From Cornus controversa (taxonomy: Eukaryota; Streptophyta; Magnoliopsida; Cornales; Cornaceae): a stretch of DNA of 64,000 bases. Numbering within the stretch: position 1 is the stretch's first letter; every line of letters starts with the position of its first letter. The notes below the pieces were generated by a model. It was not told the origin of the DNA, did no database searches, and worked only from the letters and a program-made list of their open reading frames with translations. The DNA is taken from contig CM048847.1 in NCBI GenBank assembly GCA_026545225.1, forward strand, positions 12,632,501 through 12,696,500, read 5' to 3'. Both the position numbers and the translations under genes were made by a program. Shown in pieces: positions 47,499 through 60,000 of the stretch.

Positions 47499-48527
47499 GT
47501 GGATGGTAAAAACAAACTGTAACTTAAGCATGGTAAATACAGATGATGTATTTAAACATTTATACAGTATAACCTTGAAAGCAATTACCGAAAATACCCC
47601 AGAGATTAAATATTGCAAATGTGCATTAAATGTGCCCACCTACCACCTACCCGGACGGGACTATTGAAATGACCGAATTGTTCAAAAATCTCCCCCCAAA
47701 TTTTACTAAAAGATGCAAAACTCATGTATAATCTGAAAGACTACATTGTCATCTCTTTAAAATTTCATAAAAAAGGTATTAGAAGCCGTTTCTCTCTCTT
47801 TAGATACTCTATCTGTAAATGCATTCCAACTTGAACTTCAAATTAATTTGGTTAGTTCACTTTCTTTCTCTTTACTTTCTATCTTTATGAATGCATTTAT
47901 GGATTTTCATTTATTGATATGCATTTATTTAGTTTGTTTCCATTATGGTGTACTATTGAATGTATTTGACAGGTTCATTTATGTTAAAATTTATTTTTGA
48001 ACAAAACAGACGGTATTTCCTTTTATTTGTATTCTCCACTGACATTACAGATACATTAAATTTTGAAATTTTGTATTGTATAAATTTAGTCTTATTCATG
48101 TATTATTTACTCATTAATTGACACTTAAAACTGTCCGGAAAAAAATTCAAATTAATTACTATGTTAGAACTAAGTCAGTTATTGACACCAGGTGTGAGAA
48201 AATTGGGAAATTTATGTTACTGAAATGGGATGTTTTAACTAACTCAATCATTTACATTCAATGATATAATTCGGGATTTTCCTTTACTCAGTCATTGACA
48301 CTGAAAATGTGAAATTGGGAATTTTAGTGAGATAAAATGGAATGTTACCTTTACTTCAATGAGTAATCTTACTGTACATTATTGTTTTATTCAGTTAGTC
48401 ATTCAATAATAATCAAGCCTAAGTTATCCATTATAAACCCTGTACATTGCATATAAATTGATTAATATTTACAAATGAACTCGACCATTGTGATTTTATT
48501 GGTTGATGACCCAGGCTTGTTACTTAA

Positions 48528-50849
48528 TTGTATGAGATGGAAGCCAATATAATTAATGTCGAAGACATACCATCGGCAGTTGTTGAGAGCCAACAAATTG
48601 AAATTAAACCAAGGACAAATATGTGTTTTGAATCTGAGGCAGATGCGTATGATTTTTACAATGCATACGGAGGTAGAGTCGGATTCAGTATCCGAAGGGA
48701 GTATGGAAACAAAAGAAAAATTGACAGTAAAATTACATCTAGATTGTTTGTCTATGCCAAGGAGGGTAAGAGGGGGAAGGACAAAAGGGACAAATTTACA
48801 AAGACTCCCAGGGCAGAAACACGAACTGGCTGCGGTGCGCGCATGGTCATTCATAACAAGAGCAATTCTGAGAAGTATATTGTTTCTGATTTTGTAGAGG
48901 CTCACAACCATCCCTTGATAACTGAACAATGCACCCACATGATGCGGTCACAGCGAAAAATTACGGCTAGCCAGGCCATTGATGTGGAGTTCGCTGTCGA
49001 TTCAGGAGTCGCTGTTCTCAATGCTTTTGAGCTAATGGGAATGCAAGCTGGTGGGAGACCATCAGTAGGGTATACGAAGCTTGATGTGCAAAATTATATA
49101 AGGACCAGAAGACAAAGCGAGCTTGAATTTGGAGATAAGGCTTGGCTGTTGAATTATTTTCAGACCAAGTGTTGTGAAGATCCGTCATTCTTGTACGCAG
49201 TTTAATTGGATAACGAAGCAATGATCACGAATATATTCTGGGCTGACCCGAGAATGATAATTGACTATGGGCATTTTGGAGACGTTATAACATTCGACAC
49301 AACGTACAAACTAACCCATGGCAACTGGCCTTTTGCTTTGTTCGTTGGTCTGAACCATCATCGGGAGACTGCACTATTTGGAGCAGCTCTGATGTACGAT
49401 GAGACAGCAGAATCATTTGCATGGTTGTTTGACAGCTTCTTGAAAGCAATGGGATGTCCTGCCCCTAAGATAATCCTTACTGACCAGGACGCTGCAATGG
49501 CAAAGGCACTAAAGCATGTCATGCCCAATACTGCTCATCATCTTTGTACATGGCACTTAATGCAAAATGCACAAAAACATCTTGGCCATGTGTGTAAAAA
49601 GGAAGGAGACATTAAAAGTGTTATATCCACATTAATGTTCTGCATTGAGGAGCAGGAAGAATTTTTGGACAAATGGAAAGAAATGGAACAAAACTTTAAT
49701 GTTGTTGGTAACAAATGGCTGTCCAACTTGTTTGATTTGAGACATAGATGGGCCAGGTCATACGTTAAACAATCTTGGACGGCGGGGATGCGTACAACGC
49801 AGTTGAGTGAAAGCATAAATGCTAGTTTGAAAGCTTACGTAACCAAACAACTCACACTTCCAGAATTCTTCAAGCACTTTGATAGGCTGTTGTACGACAA
49901 GCGTTACAAGGAGACTCAAGCTGAGTATACTTTACTCAACAAATTACCTATAATTTTAACACCTTGTGACATGTTAGTTCAAGCAGGAGATACGTACACA
50001 AAGAGGGTATTTCAGATGTTCTAAGAGGAATTCTTAGTAGCTTGTGTCAGCACGAATATAAAAAGTAAAGAAATGGACAATAATGGTCTGCTTGTTTATG
50101 TAGTAGTCCGGAATGGAGAAAATAATGAGCGCCGTGTAACAAAGTCAGAGGACAACCAATTAAGTTGTTCTTGTGGAAAGTTTAAAATGATGGGTATTCT
50201 GTGCTGCCATTGTTTAAAAGTCATGAAAGATGAATTGTTAGTCACTGAACTACCTTCTCGGTATTTATTAAGAAGATGGAGTAGAAATGCTAGAGATGGG
50301 ACCATCGACCAAATTATTGGCAGTGATGTTATAAAGGATCCCAAACTTGAAGTAAGCCGACGGTATAGAATCCTCTGTAGGCTTCTGACCGAATTATCTT
50401 CCATTGCATCGGAGAATGACGGAGCATTTAATAATTTATTACTAAATGCGATGATGTGGAAAAAGAATGGTCAAGAATGTAGAATTCAAAGTTTCACCGA
50501 TAAAGCAACAACTAGTCGACCATCTCCTGCTGTAAATGTCCTCGATAACGTACAAAACAGGACTGGAGTAAATGCTAGGGGAATAAGGAATAAAGACAGA
50601 TGTAAAGGTCCCTTTCGTAGGATAAAATCTATTGTTGAAAAGAAGACAAATGCTGCTAAACGACAACGTCAGGTATTGATTTGTAATATAGAGTTATCAT
50701 TACAAACATGCATATAACAAGTCTAATGTATTTGTTGTTGTCTTTAGAAATCGAGCAGGCTTGGGCCATCCGAATTGGCAGGTGGCACTGGTAGCAAAGC
50801 AACCCCCTCCTACATATTGAGAAATGTAAATTCTGTTGCAACTCTATGA
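48528..50849 (+). pseudogene. MULE transposase (FAR1-like) with two in-frame stops
   Basis: One continuous frame from 48528 to 50672, then an exon from 50748 to a TGA at 50847-50849 (about 748 codons). The N-terminal FAR1-type domain covers about residues 30-130 (FESEADAYDFYNAYGGRVGF, RTGCGARMVIHNK, HNHPL). The MULE catalytic core follows with FDTTYKLTHGNWPFALFVG near residue 254, LTDQDAAMAKAL near 317 and HHLCTWHLMQNA. A SWIM finger CSCGKFKMMGILCCHC lies near residue 555. TAA codons at 49203-49205 (after SFLYAV, where family members continue with QLDN) and 50022-50024 (after VFQMF) interrupt an otherwise undamaged frame. Further small candidate exons lie at about 50943-51083 and 51175-51266. 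Confidence 0.85.
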
Positions 50850-50939
50850 AATCCACCACATTATTTGGATGATGTAAGAGTAATGCATTAACTTTCTATC
50901 TTTAGATTATAGATATATCATAATGATTACTTGATAATG

Positions 50940-51266
50940 TAAGGAGGTGAAATTTTATCTGATTATCTTTCTTTGTGGATTGACGGCGAGGCTGATGCGG
51001 CATCCCCCACTTTTGCAAATCCGGACTGGGATTCACCGTTCAGTCCCTTATTTGGTGAACACATTACTCCATTGAAGAACGACGTAAGTCATACCATTGC
51101 ATTTTAGAATGATGGAACATTTATTATGCCTATCAGTACATTGGTGTCTAATTATCACTTTAATCAATTGCAGTCTAATATTGGCGAATCAAGCATGTTT
51201 TCGGCCACACTCTTCAATACTCCTTCCCATGAAGGTTCATGCACGCCTGATTTGGCAAGTGAATAA
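50940..51266 (+). other. Candidate 3' exons of the MULE transposase
   Basis: Two open blocks with splice-like borders: about 50943-51083 (GEILSDYLSLWIDGE to GEHITPLKND, then a gtaagt donor) and 51175-51266 (acceptor cag, SNIGESSMFSATLFNT to LASE and stop). They are in phase with each other. The connection to the exon at 50748 is not resolved because the frame there ends at TGA 50847. Confidence 0.35.
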
Positions 51267-51626
51267 TTTCCATTTCATTTTCATCATACCCTATTATATG
51301 TATGACTAATCTTAGTGAGAAATTGAACTGTGTCATGATGTAAAAACAGAGTGCTCTGGTCTCATATCTGATTATGTAGTCCTTCTGAGGGGAAAGATGG
51401 ACATTTTTACTTATAATATAAGTTTTAATTCAGAGCCGTTAATTGAGTTTTAATATTTAGTATGGTGAAGTGTACGATTAGACCCATAATATAAAAGTTT
51501 GTTTCATCATGGTAAACTGAAGAGGCAGATTACGTACATTATATTATACAATCTTACATAAAATAAGCTAAGTCACCTAAGCAAAGTTTTAATGCCAAAC
51601 AATCATTAATACCCCACTTCGCTTTG

Positions 51627-52530
51627 CTATACGAGCCATTCTTCTGATAATTTACCAGTGACCACCCACAAATGGATATCACATTGGCATAGCTCACAGT
51701 CAACAGTGTCCTCGTTAATAGGAATAGTATATAAATCCTCAATGTGGCCTCCTACAGGGCAACATTCAAGTATTTCTGCATAAAGTTGCCAGTGATAGCC
51801 CCCCGGCCCAGCGTTTATGATTTGGATCATTTTCTTTCGAATATTTTTGATCAACTGATTCTTTGAACGATTGTTCTTAATGTTGATAATATCTCGAATT
51901 TCGTTCTCCTTTGAAGCATCATCCCCATATAGCTTACCAAGTGCGAGTGCAAATTCACAACTAATATCATTCACCTCATATCCTCGTTGGAGGATTCGCA
52001 GTCCATAGGCGTAGTTGCCAGCAGCAAAAATAAGCTCCTACAATTGAGCATTAAACAATATTTTCAATTTAAGCTAAACTTCTCTAAATACATACATACT
52101 CGAAGTCTCGGATATAGGTCAACATACCATTCCATAAATAAACATTGCGTCCACATTTTTACAGTCAATACATCTATTGAAGATGTACCATCGGTTGTCG
52201 CTTGTTTTTCAAGTTCCTCCATAGCGCAACTCATACAAGTCTTGATAATTTATGGACTTCATTGTCTCAGCTTCTGAACCTATTAAATACATTGACCTAC
52301 TACTGTTGTGAAATATTATAAATATTAGAATGGTGTTTGAACAGAATATAATTACTAATCAAACTCATCAAGTACAACAGACGTTATTCATAGCCAAATC
52401 AACATTAATAAAGTAACAAAATTGAGCATCAATATACAAACCATTGTTTCATTCTCATTAGGTCTTCCAAGCTATTTGCTGCTACTCGACGGACAATTCT
52501 ACTAACCAGATGCTGAGGGAGACCCTCCAT
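51627..52530 (-). pseudogene. F-box protein gene copy B (At2g35280-like), nonsense codon
   Basis: Three exons 52442-52530, 52128-52302 and 51627-52037, total 675 nt in phase. The F-box start reads MEGLPQHLVSRIVRRVAANS. Exon 2 contains ETMKSINYQDLYELRYGG, then TGA at 52209-52211, then DNRWYIFNRCIDCKNVDAMF. Exon 3 reads ELIFAAGNYAYGLRILQRG and ends with a cysteine-rich tail (DCELCQCDIHLWV). Exon sizes 89 and 175 nt and all phases equal those of the intact neighbour at 54272-55030, so the two are duplicates. F-box proteins of this group join SCF ubiquitin ligases through SKP1. The stop would cut the protein after about 60 residues. Confidence 0.75.
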
Positions 52531-52592
52531 GTTGAAGAAGAATGATATAGTCAAATTTGGATAATATGAATTATTTTGCTGCTGTAACTCTT

Positions 52593-53105
52593 ATAAACGG
52601 AAATCGAAATTAAGCATTAAATTCTCTCAACAACCTGCATCACATCTTATAATAGTAAATATCCCAAATTTGATTCAGTACGTATCAAACCCTTATAAAG
52701 AAATCATCCTATTCAGATTACCTCATCAACTGATTTGACTAATAGTTAGTTTAATATCAAGTACAACCTCTTCTATCTTTCTACACAGTAACCAGGTTTA
52801 AACGGAAATCAAAATTAAGCATTAAATTCTCTCAACAACCTGCATCACATCTTATAATAGTAAATATCCCAAACTTGATTCAGTACGTATCAAACCCTTA
52901 TAAAGAAAGCATCCTATTCAGATTACCTCATCAACTGATTTGACTAATAGTTGGTTTAATATCAAGTACAACCTCTTCTATCTTTCTACACAGTAACCAA
53001 GTTTAAACGGAAATCGAAATTAAGCATTAAATTCTCTCAACAACCTGCATCACATCTTCTAATAGTAAATATCCCAAACTTGATTCAGTACGTATCAAAC
53101 CCTCA
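52593..53105. repeat. ~205 bp tandem repeat, about 2.5 copies
   Basis: Units start near 52597, 52800 and 53007 with taaacggaaatcgaaattaa and contain caacaacctgcatcacatct and gattcagtacgtatcaaacc. The third unit is cut off near 53105. Copies are nearly identical, so the amplification is recent. It lies just upstream of F-box copy B. Confidence 0.85.
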
Positions 53106-54271
53106 GCATATCCCAAGTCTGTAAAATCAGACATAAATTTGAATATGAATTTAGGATTCGATCTGTCGATATGGATGCAATATGTTCAATACGATCATCC
53201 CCATATTTTGAATTCCCTTTGCAATTTGATCAGTATTCCTCCATCTCACATGTAATTGATGACGTGATCTGGGAATTGCTATACTAAGTTTTCTACAATC
53301 TTTGAACTATAGTACTACTCACATGTTATAACTCCTTATAACTTGTACAGAGTTGACATTGAGTCTGGGACTTTGATGTAAGTTGCAAAAAGTGGTGGTG
53401 ACCCTTCATGATTGGTAAAACGATGTTTGGCCCTTCTCTCAAACTCCCCGTGTGTGACCCTTCGCCCTTGCATACAACGTTTGGCCCTCAGATAACCTGA
53501 AGATGGATTTTGGTTGACGGAAAAAGGAGAAGGGAAGACAATCCAAATGATGGACAGTTGATTTGTAATGATGGGACTATTGGATTGTAACCAGATATAT
53601 ATATCTGTTTCTATCTTTTCACCATAAATGAATTACAACAACACTTGCACTACTTTTAGTAGAAATTAATTACAACCACACTACTTCATCTATGAAGGGA
53701 CAAACATATATATATAAGAATCGTAGGCTTCAATTAATGAATAATAGGCTTTCGTATATATGTAGTTATCTCTTGCTGTAGTATATAAATTTGTAATTAA
53801 ATTAATAACTTGGATTGAATTAACAAAAATAATTATTATTCAATTAAATTATAATTCTTGTGTTGTACTAATTTAGATAGTAAATTTCCCAAATTGAAGA
53901 ATACTTATATTTGAGAGGTTAGGGTTTACAATATTCCTATTCCCCAAATTGAAGATTACTTATATTTGAGAGGTTAGGATTCACAATATTCCTACGATCT
54001 TTCACACGTAGTATTTGTCAGTGTTCAAAGTGTCAGACAGTAGTACGTGTAATTTTCAAACTGCATCCCATAATATCAAATTAAACGTCCAAATCATTCA
54101 TAACACTACAAGTTGACATAATACATATCAACAGTAATATACCAAAAATGTGTATGTACTTACAACTAAACCCTAAACCAATGTAAATGTTGTGTTTCGG
54201 CATTGTAATACAGCCACTATTAAATCAGAAGCACAACGATCACAATGTACTGAATCTAAATCCACGCAACC
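53106..54271. other. Spacer inside the ULP-type MULE, no gene seen
   Basis: No open frame with a recognisable motif. Contains a short duplication of ttgaagantacttatatttgagaggttaggnttcacaatattcctnc-type sequence at about 53895-53992 (two units about 53 bp apart). Confidence 0.45.
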
Positions 54272-55030
54272 CTAAGAAATTGTGAAATGGTTACCTTCTG
54301 GAAAACAGTTTGGAACATGCGTAAGAAATCGTTGGTTATTAATCCAACGATTACCCAAAATCGTCAAAATACGAGAGATGGATTGAACTATAGTTGGGCG
54401 GAGCCGTATCTCCCTTCGCATGCAGCCCAACAGACCTATTCCTATCTCCTTCTCCTCTGCATTACCGAATATAAAAGAAACTGCGATAGCAAATAGAGAA
54501 GGGGGATGGTGTGGCAACGCAGCATAGAGTTGTTGTAGAGCCGGATTGAGTAACCCATGGATGAAATACAACTCCTACGATGATAACAGATTTGGTTTTC
54601 CATCATTATAGAGAAAATAAGTAACCAATATATATGCGTGGAATGTAAACAAATTTTGGAACTTATTCGTACCACCCCTCTTATAAACATTGCGTCCAAG
54701 TTTCGTGCTGCAAGACACGACTGAAACCACTCAGTCCTGATTTGTGCTTCTGAGGGGAACCAAATCGGACTCATATTGTATACCGACTGGAATGAAAGTC
54801 CACGAACGGTATCAGGAGCACGGGTGATGATTGATAAGCCCCTACAACTGAAAAACTGACATATAAGCAAAAATAAAGTAATCATGCATATATCATACGA
54901 AATAACAAAACGGAACAAAGGAAGGGTATAATAACAATAACCTTAAGTGAAATCGGTAGAGGTGTCTAAAAGATGAGGAAGTTAACAGTTCTGCCAACTC
55001 TCCGACAATATCTTCTGGAAGACGATCCAT
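54272..55030 (-). CDS. F-box protein gene copy A (At2g35280-like), intact
   Basis: Three exons 54942-55030, 54673-54847 and 54272-54574 give 567 nt, 188 codons plus stop, with GT-AG borders. The protein starts MDRLPEDIVGELAELLTSSS, a recognisable F-box head, followed by SFRHLYRFHLSCRGL. Exon 2 ends CLAARNLDAMFIRG, matching the CxxxxNxDAMFxxG signature of the At2g35280-like group. Exon 3 has ELYFIHGLLNPALQQLYAAL and FIFGNAEEKEIGIGLLG. It is expected to bind SKP1 and recruit targets to an SCF ligase. It lies between the MULE transposase and GRF gene and is probably captured host DNA. The C-terminus differs from copy B. Confidence 0.75.
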
Positions 55031-56174
55031 CTGTTGTATAAATTTGAGTTATGACGCAGGTTTGATGTTCACCTCTGAAGGTTTTGATACTTGATTTGTA
55101 AAGTGTGGACTGTTGGTCTTCTCCTCTCCTTCAATGGTTGTATTTATCATTTATGTTTCTCATTAAATCCAACTACATTAAATCCAACTACTACTAAATA
55201 TCCCAAACGGTAACGATGCTTGGTAATGTAAGTTTGCCGTTTCGTTCCATCAATCACCAATTAACCGTGTCTGAGTAACAGGTATGTGGTGGTTAAAACG
55301 ACAAGTAAGCCCATTCAATGTTAAATTATAAAATGGGGTTTTATATATGACAAAGCTTGATCAAGTAGTTAAAAAATGGGATTTCATATATTAGTAAGTT
55401 TGATAAGTTGGTTATTACTTGGGAAGACGAAGATTTTTTTAAAGATATATATATATTTCTATTTTTCGATTACTCTCAAGATTTAAAAAAAAAATTATTC
55501 GTATAAAATAGAAAGACCATTACGCCCTATAGATTGTTCTTAATCTTTTTCAAAGTTTTTTTTACAAAACTAACATAATTTCCTACAGAGTTAGGGTATT
55601 TCTCTAAAGGAGCAAACCTCATTGTACTGTTAAATTATACAAGGTATATATAAATTATTTATCTGAAGCAGTGCACATCTATTTTATTTATCCTCTCATA
55701 AGTTATTCAATTTGTTTCCCAAACTAAACTATTATATTTAATATTATAATAGTACTTAAAAAATAACTATAATGAGAGGGTTTTTATTTGCACCTTGATA
55801 TTAAGACTTGGTAATTATTTCATATGTTAGTAATAAAATGGATGGTGTATGAAATTGGGTAAGCCAAAGTAAGTCGTGATTACAATAATTAGAAAAGGGT
55901 AAAAATTACAGATAAATATGAAGGAAAATTAGTATGATCTCCCACGGTAAAAATATTCCTATCAGAATATAATCTGTAATCCATTAAAATCCCAACCTAA
56001 CTGTGAATAATAATCAGTTTACCATAAGACAAATAACAAAATGAAAGAGTTCAATTTTACATATACAGAGAGGTAATTAGCTGATAATTACTACCTGATT
56101 TGAGATATTGTTCGTAAAAGTGGGACAGTTTGTATAAACAAATGGGATTGCATAAAGATCCCTCTGATATTGTA
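55031..56174. other. Spacer inside the ULP-type MULE, no gene seen
   Basis: AT-rich with several T/A runs. It probably holds the promoter of F-box copy A (55031-55250) and the 3' end of the GRF gene. No other coding signal was seen. Confidence 0.45.
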
Positions 56175-56645
56175 CTAATTAAAAATATATTTAATGACAA
56201 CACAATACAGAAAGCCCATGATAAAAACACCCAAACCCCCATTGTACATATTGCGTTTCTTCTCCAACACAATTTCCCTCAACATGTTCAATTCCACATT
56301 CTTGTCTTCCAGTTGCCTTTTTAGATCTGCTACCACAGTTTTCATTTCTTGCAACATTGGATCTTCACCTTCAATCTGAGTGTAGGAAGATATGGCCCTC
56401 CTTAGTTGTTTCACCTCTTTCATAGCATCACAAATAAAACTTCTATAATATGGACTAAGTGTCTCATCCTCCCACTGATGAAATCGACAATAAGTTGATA
56501 AATAGTTTGCACATCCATAAAACTTTCTCCCAGGATTTTTTTCTGTCCAGGAAGTCTTCATAGGAGTCATCACTCCACAATGGCAGAAAACTCTTTTTGG
56601 GGTAGATACATGACTGGGATTTCCCGAGCTTGAGGATGACTCCAT
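56175..56645 (-). CDS. GRF-type zinc-finger protein with C-terminal membrane anchor
   Basis: A single exon of 156 codons, starting MESSSSSGNPSHVSTPKRVF. Residues 20-60 form a GRF zinc finger: CHCG, KTSWTEKNPGRKFYGCANY and CRFHQWED supply the Cys/His ligands and the G-R-F-like GRKFYGC core. A coiled-coil-like stretch follows (about residues 90-130, QEMKTVVADLKRQLEDKNVE). A hydrophobic end GLGVFIMGFLYCVVIKYIF is probably a tail anchor. GRF fingers bind nucleic acid, usually single-stranded DNA, in repair proteins. Small plant GRF/membrane proteins of this layout are numerous and often found near transposons; their function is unknown. The frame is intact inside the MULE. Confidence 0.8.
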   Translation of the reverse strand: MESSSSSGNPSHVSTPKRVFCHCGVMTPMKTSWTEKNPGRKFYGCANYLSTYCRFHQWEDETLSPYYRSFICDAMKEVKQLRRAISSYTQIEGEDPMLQEMKTVVADLKRQLEDKNVELNMLREIVLEKKRNMYNGGLGVFIMGFLYCVVIKYIFN

Positions 56646-57048
56646 ATTCAGAATGACAGATTAACGACAGCGAGATGGCAACGACAGCAAGATGGCACAA
56701 AAGGTTTTAGAGCTACGATAATATATTAAAATATAAATTACAGAGAAAGGAAAGAAATTTATATGTGTAGAGACTGAGAAAGAAGAATAATATATATAGA
56801 TAAGTCAGACAGAGTTCTGAATTGGGGTTGTTTGGGATGTTATAAATGCACATTTAATTATTCTGTAGTAAATGACAAAACACCCCCTTTCAAATTAGTT
56901 TTTGTCCTATTTACAGCATTAATACCTTGACCAATCTCTGTACAACATATAAAATATTCCTAAAACCACTTCACTTAAGTCCAGACACCAGTATCTGGCA
57001 TTTAAGTTAGCATAACTGTTAAATTTTACATATATCAGATTGCATATA
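56646..57048. other. Spacer between the GRF and ULP genes
   Basis: Holds the presumed promoter of the GRF gene and the 3' end of the ULP gene. No open frame with a motif was found. Confidence 0.4.
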
Positions 57049-60000
57049 TCATTCAAGTAGGTCATCTGCTAGCTTTGCCCGCACATACAAATCCCTTTTT
57101 TGTTTATTGAGTGGATGGTTCAGAAGTTGGAGCAAGAGCTGAGTACGCATTACACTTGGATCATCCTACACCATTTAACAACATGGTCAACTTGCTTACA
57201 TTTTATTACTCATTAGTCATATGAAATGGGTTGATTACAATCATACGATGTGTCGTTACTTACATTGAATGTGCTAGTAAGTTCCTCGCCATTCCAACGC
57301 TCCATGTACCTCATTAGAAAGAGTCCACAAGAGTTCCTGAGATGAGGAAAGCAATTATCTATGAAATATTAAATCCACTAAAATGGTCACTATTATGGTG
57401 AAATGTGTCTGTATAGTCTTCATACCCGTCACTTTGCGTCGGTATGTTATTGACATGATTCGTTCGAAAAAGTGGGAGCTTACAATCAGTCGCAATCTCA
57501 ACGAACTCTTTCTGTTGTTTAAATGACACTATAGTATCAAATTTTTTATTATACTTATCAATATAACAAAATTAACAAACTGTGACAGGTAATTGTGGGA
57601 AATTTACCACATATTTAGCATAAGCAGAGCGCGTAGAAGACCCCTGTGAACAAAGATAATCAACCCTCTTATTCAGACGGTTGACGACTAACAAGAACCA
57701 GTGCTTCCTAACGTTTGCCGGGAAAAATAACTATTTCACAACAAACAAGGCAGTAAGTTTAGGTTAAACAATGATGTTATTATCTTATTTTGTACTAAAA
57801 CCAGTAAGACATACATCAAGTAACACTAACCAGATTAGCTTTTATTATCTGATTCACATTGATTTTTTTGTATTTATTGTAATTGCTCCAGACATCTTCC
57901 ATTTTGGGCCGATGATAACTGATTCTTGTACAATTCTCCAAACCCATTTCAACCATCAACTGCACGGCACGAGTGTCAAAATAGTATCTCATTCTATCAC
58001 CACTCTGCTCCTCATTCAAAAGATGTCCCATCATATTGATCACTTGTTACAATTGATCAACATTTTTTGTAAGATGATAGTGAATCGAGATATAGATCCT
58101 ATTCGAAGGAAGCTCATATAGTAACACCACTCACAAGGCTATTCAACCAATTATTATCGAACATGCACTGGAGGTGAAATCGAAGACACACTTCAGTTTT
58201 GGTCATTACCAAAGGATCACTGAGAGAAATTAAAACCAAACATAATACAATAAACCATCCCAACCCATTTCAAATGTACATAATATAATACTCCTTATAA
58301 AATTCAGACAACATCATTAATAACCTCGAATCACCCCCGTCCATTGATGCATAAATCAACAACTTGTCCTGCTTATTAGTCAACGCAGCCTTTTTCAGGA
58401 CAGTCTTGTGCCAGGGAGAGCTAGCAAATTTGGTTGACGGAATCTTTTTTCGTCTCCCTCTCCGCAAGGCATCTACAAGTTAAATTTCGATTTATGGAAG
58501 GAGTATGTTCAGGTAATATGTTGACAGTTATATTTTTTTGTTCAAGGTACGTGGTATAAATAAATGAAACGTGACAATGTACATTAGATATGACACAAGG
58601 AAGCTATGCAAAGGCATGAGAAAAAATAATTACATATATGATTTTAACATAGTTGACAGTTAATACATAAATATGGTTAGATTATTTAAAAAATTGGCGT
58701 CAATCTTCTAGGTGAAATTTTCATTACCTCTTTTTGTGGTGGCGGGTGAATTTATTAGTATTTCAATGACAACGTCTTCTAGCTTCTCACGTTCCCCCCT
58801 GGTAAATTTTTTCTTTCGTAGTGCACTTAAAGGACGATCCTCATCAAATGTCTGAACACGTTCAACAGAGAGTTCTTGATGATGTGTGCCCTCAGATGTT
58901 TTATCGACATTGTCGAACTCACCTCTTTCGGGACTTTCACTCATGGATTCCCTATGAGTATTTATTTCCCTCTCAGGTGTCTCATCAACAGTACCACGAG
59001 TGCTGGAGGGTTCCTTCTGAACTCCCCTGTCGCCACTACGCTGTGTTTCTACACTTGCATGTTTTCGCCTTTTTCGCGTTACAAAATACTCTTCCAAATG
59101 ATCCATCCTTGTCCGCATTGATCTCAACTTTCGCTGCACATCCATCAAAAGACTGGCCAGTGCAACAAAATTACACGAAAACATCAATATATATACATAA
59201 AGTAACCAATATAATTATATTTACCTCCATCTTAGAATCAAAATAGCTATCATATTCTGATTCGGAAGTTAATGACTGTGGGCGAGCAGATGAGGACAAA
59301 CCACACTTTCCAGGCTTAAGATGTGATGGACCAGCATTGTCAAAGGTGGCAGATGGTGTACGAGGAATATCGACCAACTGTTGCAATTACAAATGTTATA
59401 TTCTTATAAATAGATATACATCAAATTTTAAATAACTATTATACATCTTTTTAAATTAATTACCTGACCAATTCCAAAGCCTCCCATCTCCTTCTCCCAA
59501 GTGATTCGTTTCCGAACAAGGTCAGTAGTCCAGAAACCTAATGAAAACTGATCCCCATTCGGATACTCAGGATATCCCACGTCACATTTCATCAGATATA
59601 AAATCTGTTAAAAAGTCGGGAAAAAATATTTTTATTAATGTTTCAAATGAGTCCGGAATAATATTTAACCATTGACCTAGAACTGTATACCTGCAAATAA
59701 ATCAAACAACCACCGTACATTTGTTTAACTTCTCCAGGTTTCATATCTTTCATTGCATTAGCCAAACAATCCCTAACAAAGACAGACCAGTTGTAACTGC
59801 GAATTTTAGCTACATCATTTACAGCACTGAACAAGCTTTGATGGCACTTATAACGGCCATTTGGAGCAATTCCAGCAGCGCAAGTAAAGAGGACAAACGC
59901 TCTCTTCCATTCATCGCCAGCATTCAGCTCTTTGACCTTGACAGACAAGTCCTCAACATGTATTGCGTTGGGTTGGAGATATCCACATTTGCATATCCAC

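Noticed and set aside
50096-50404. Minus-strand frame of 102 codons
   Set aside because: Antisense shadow of the transposase SWIM-finger region.
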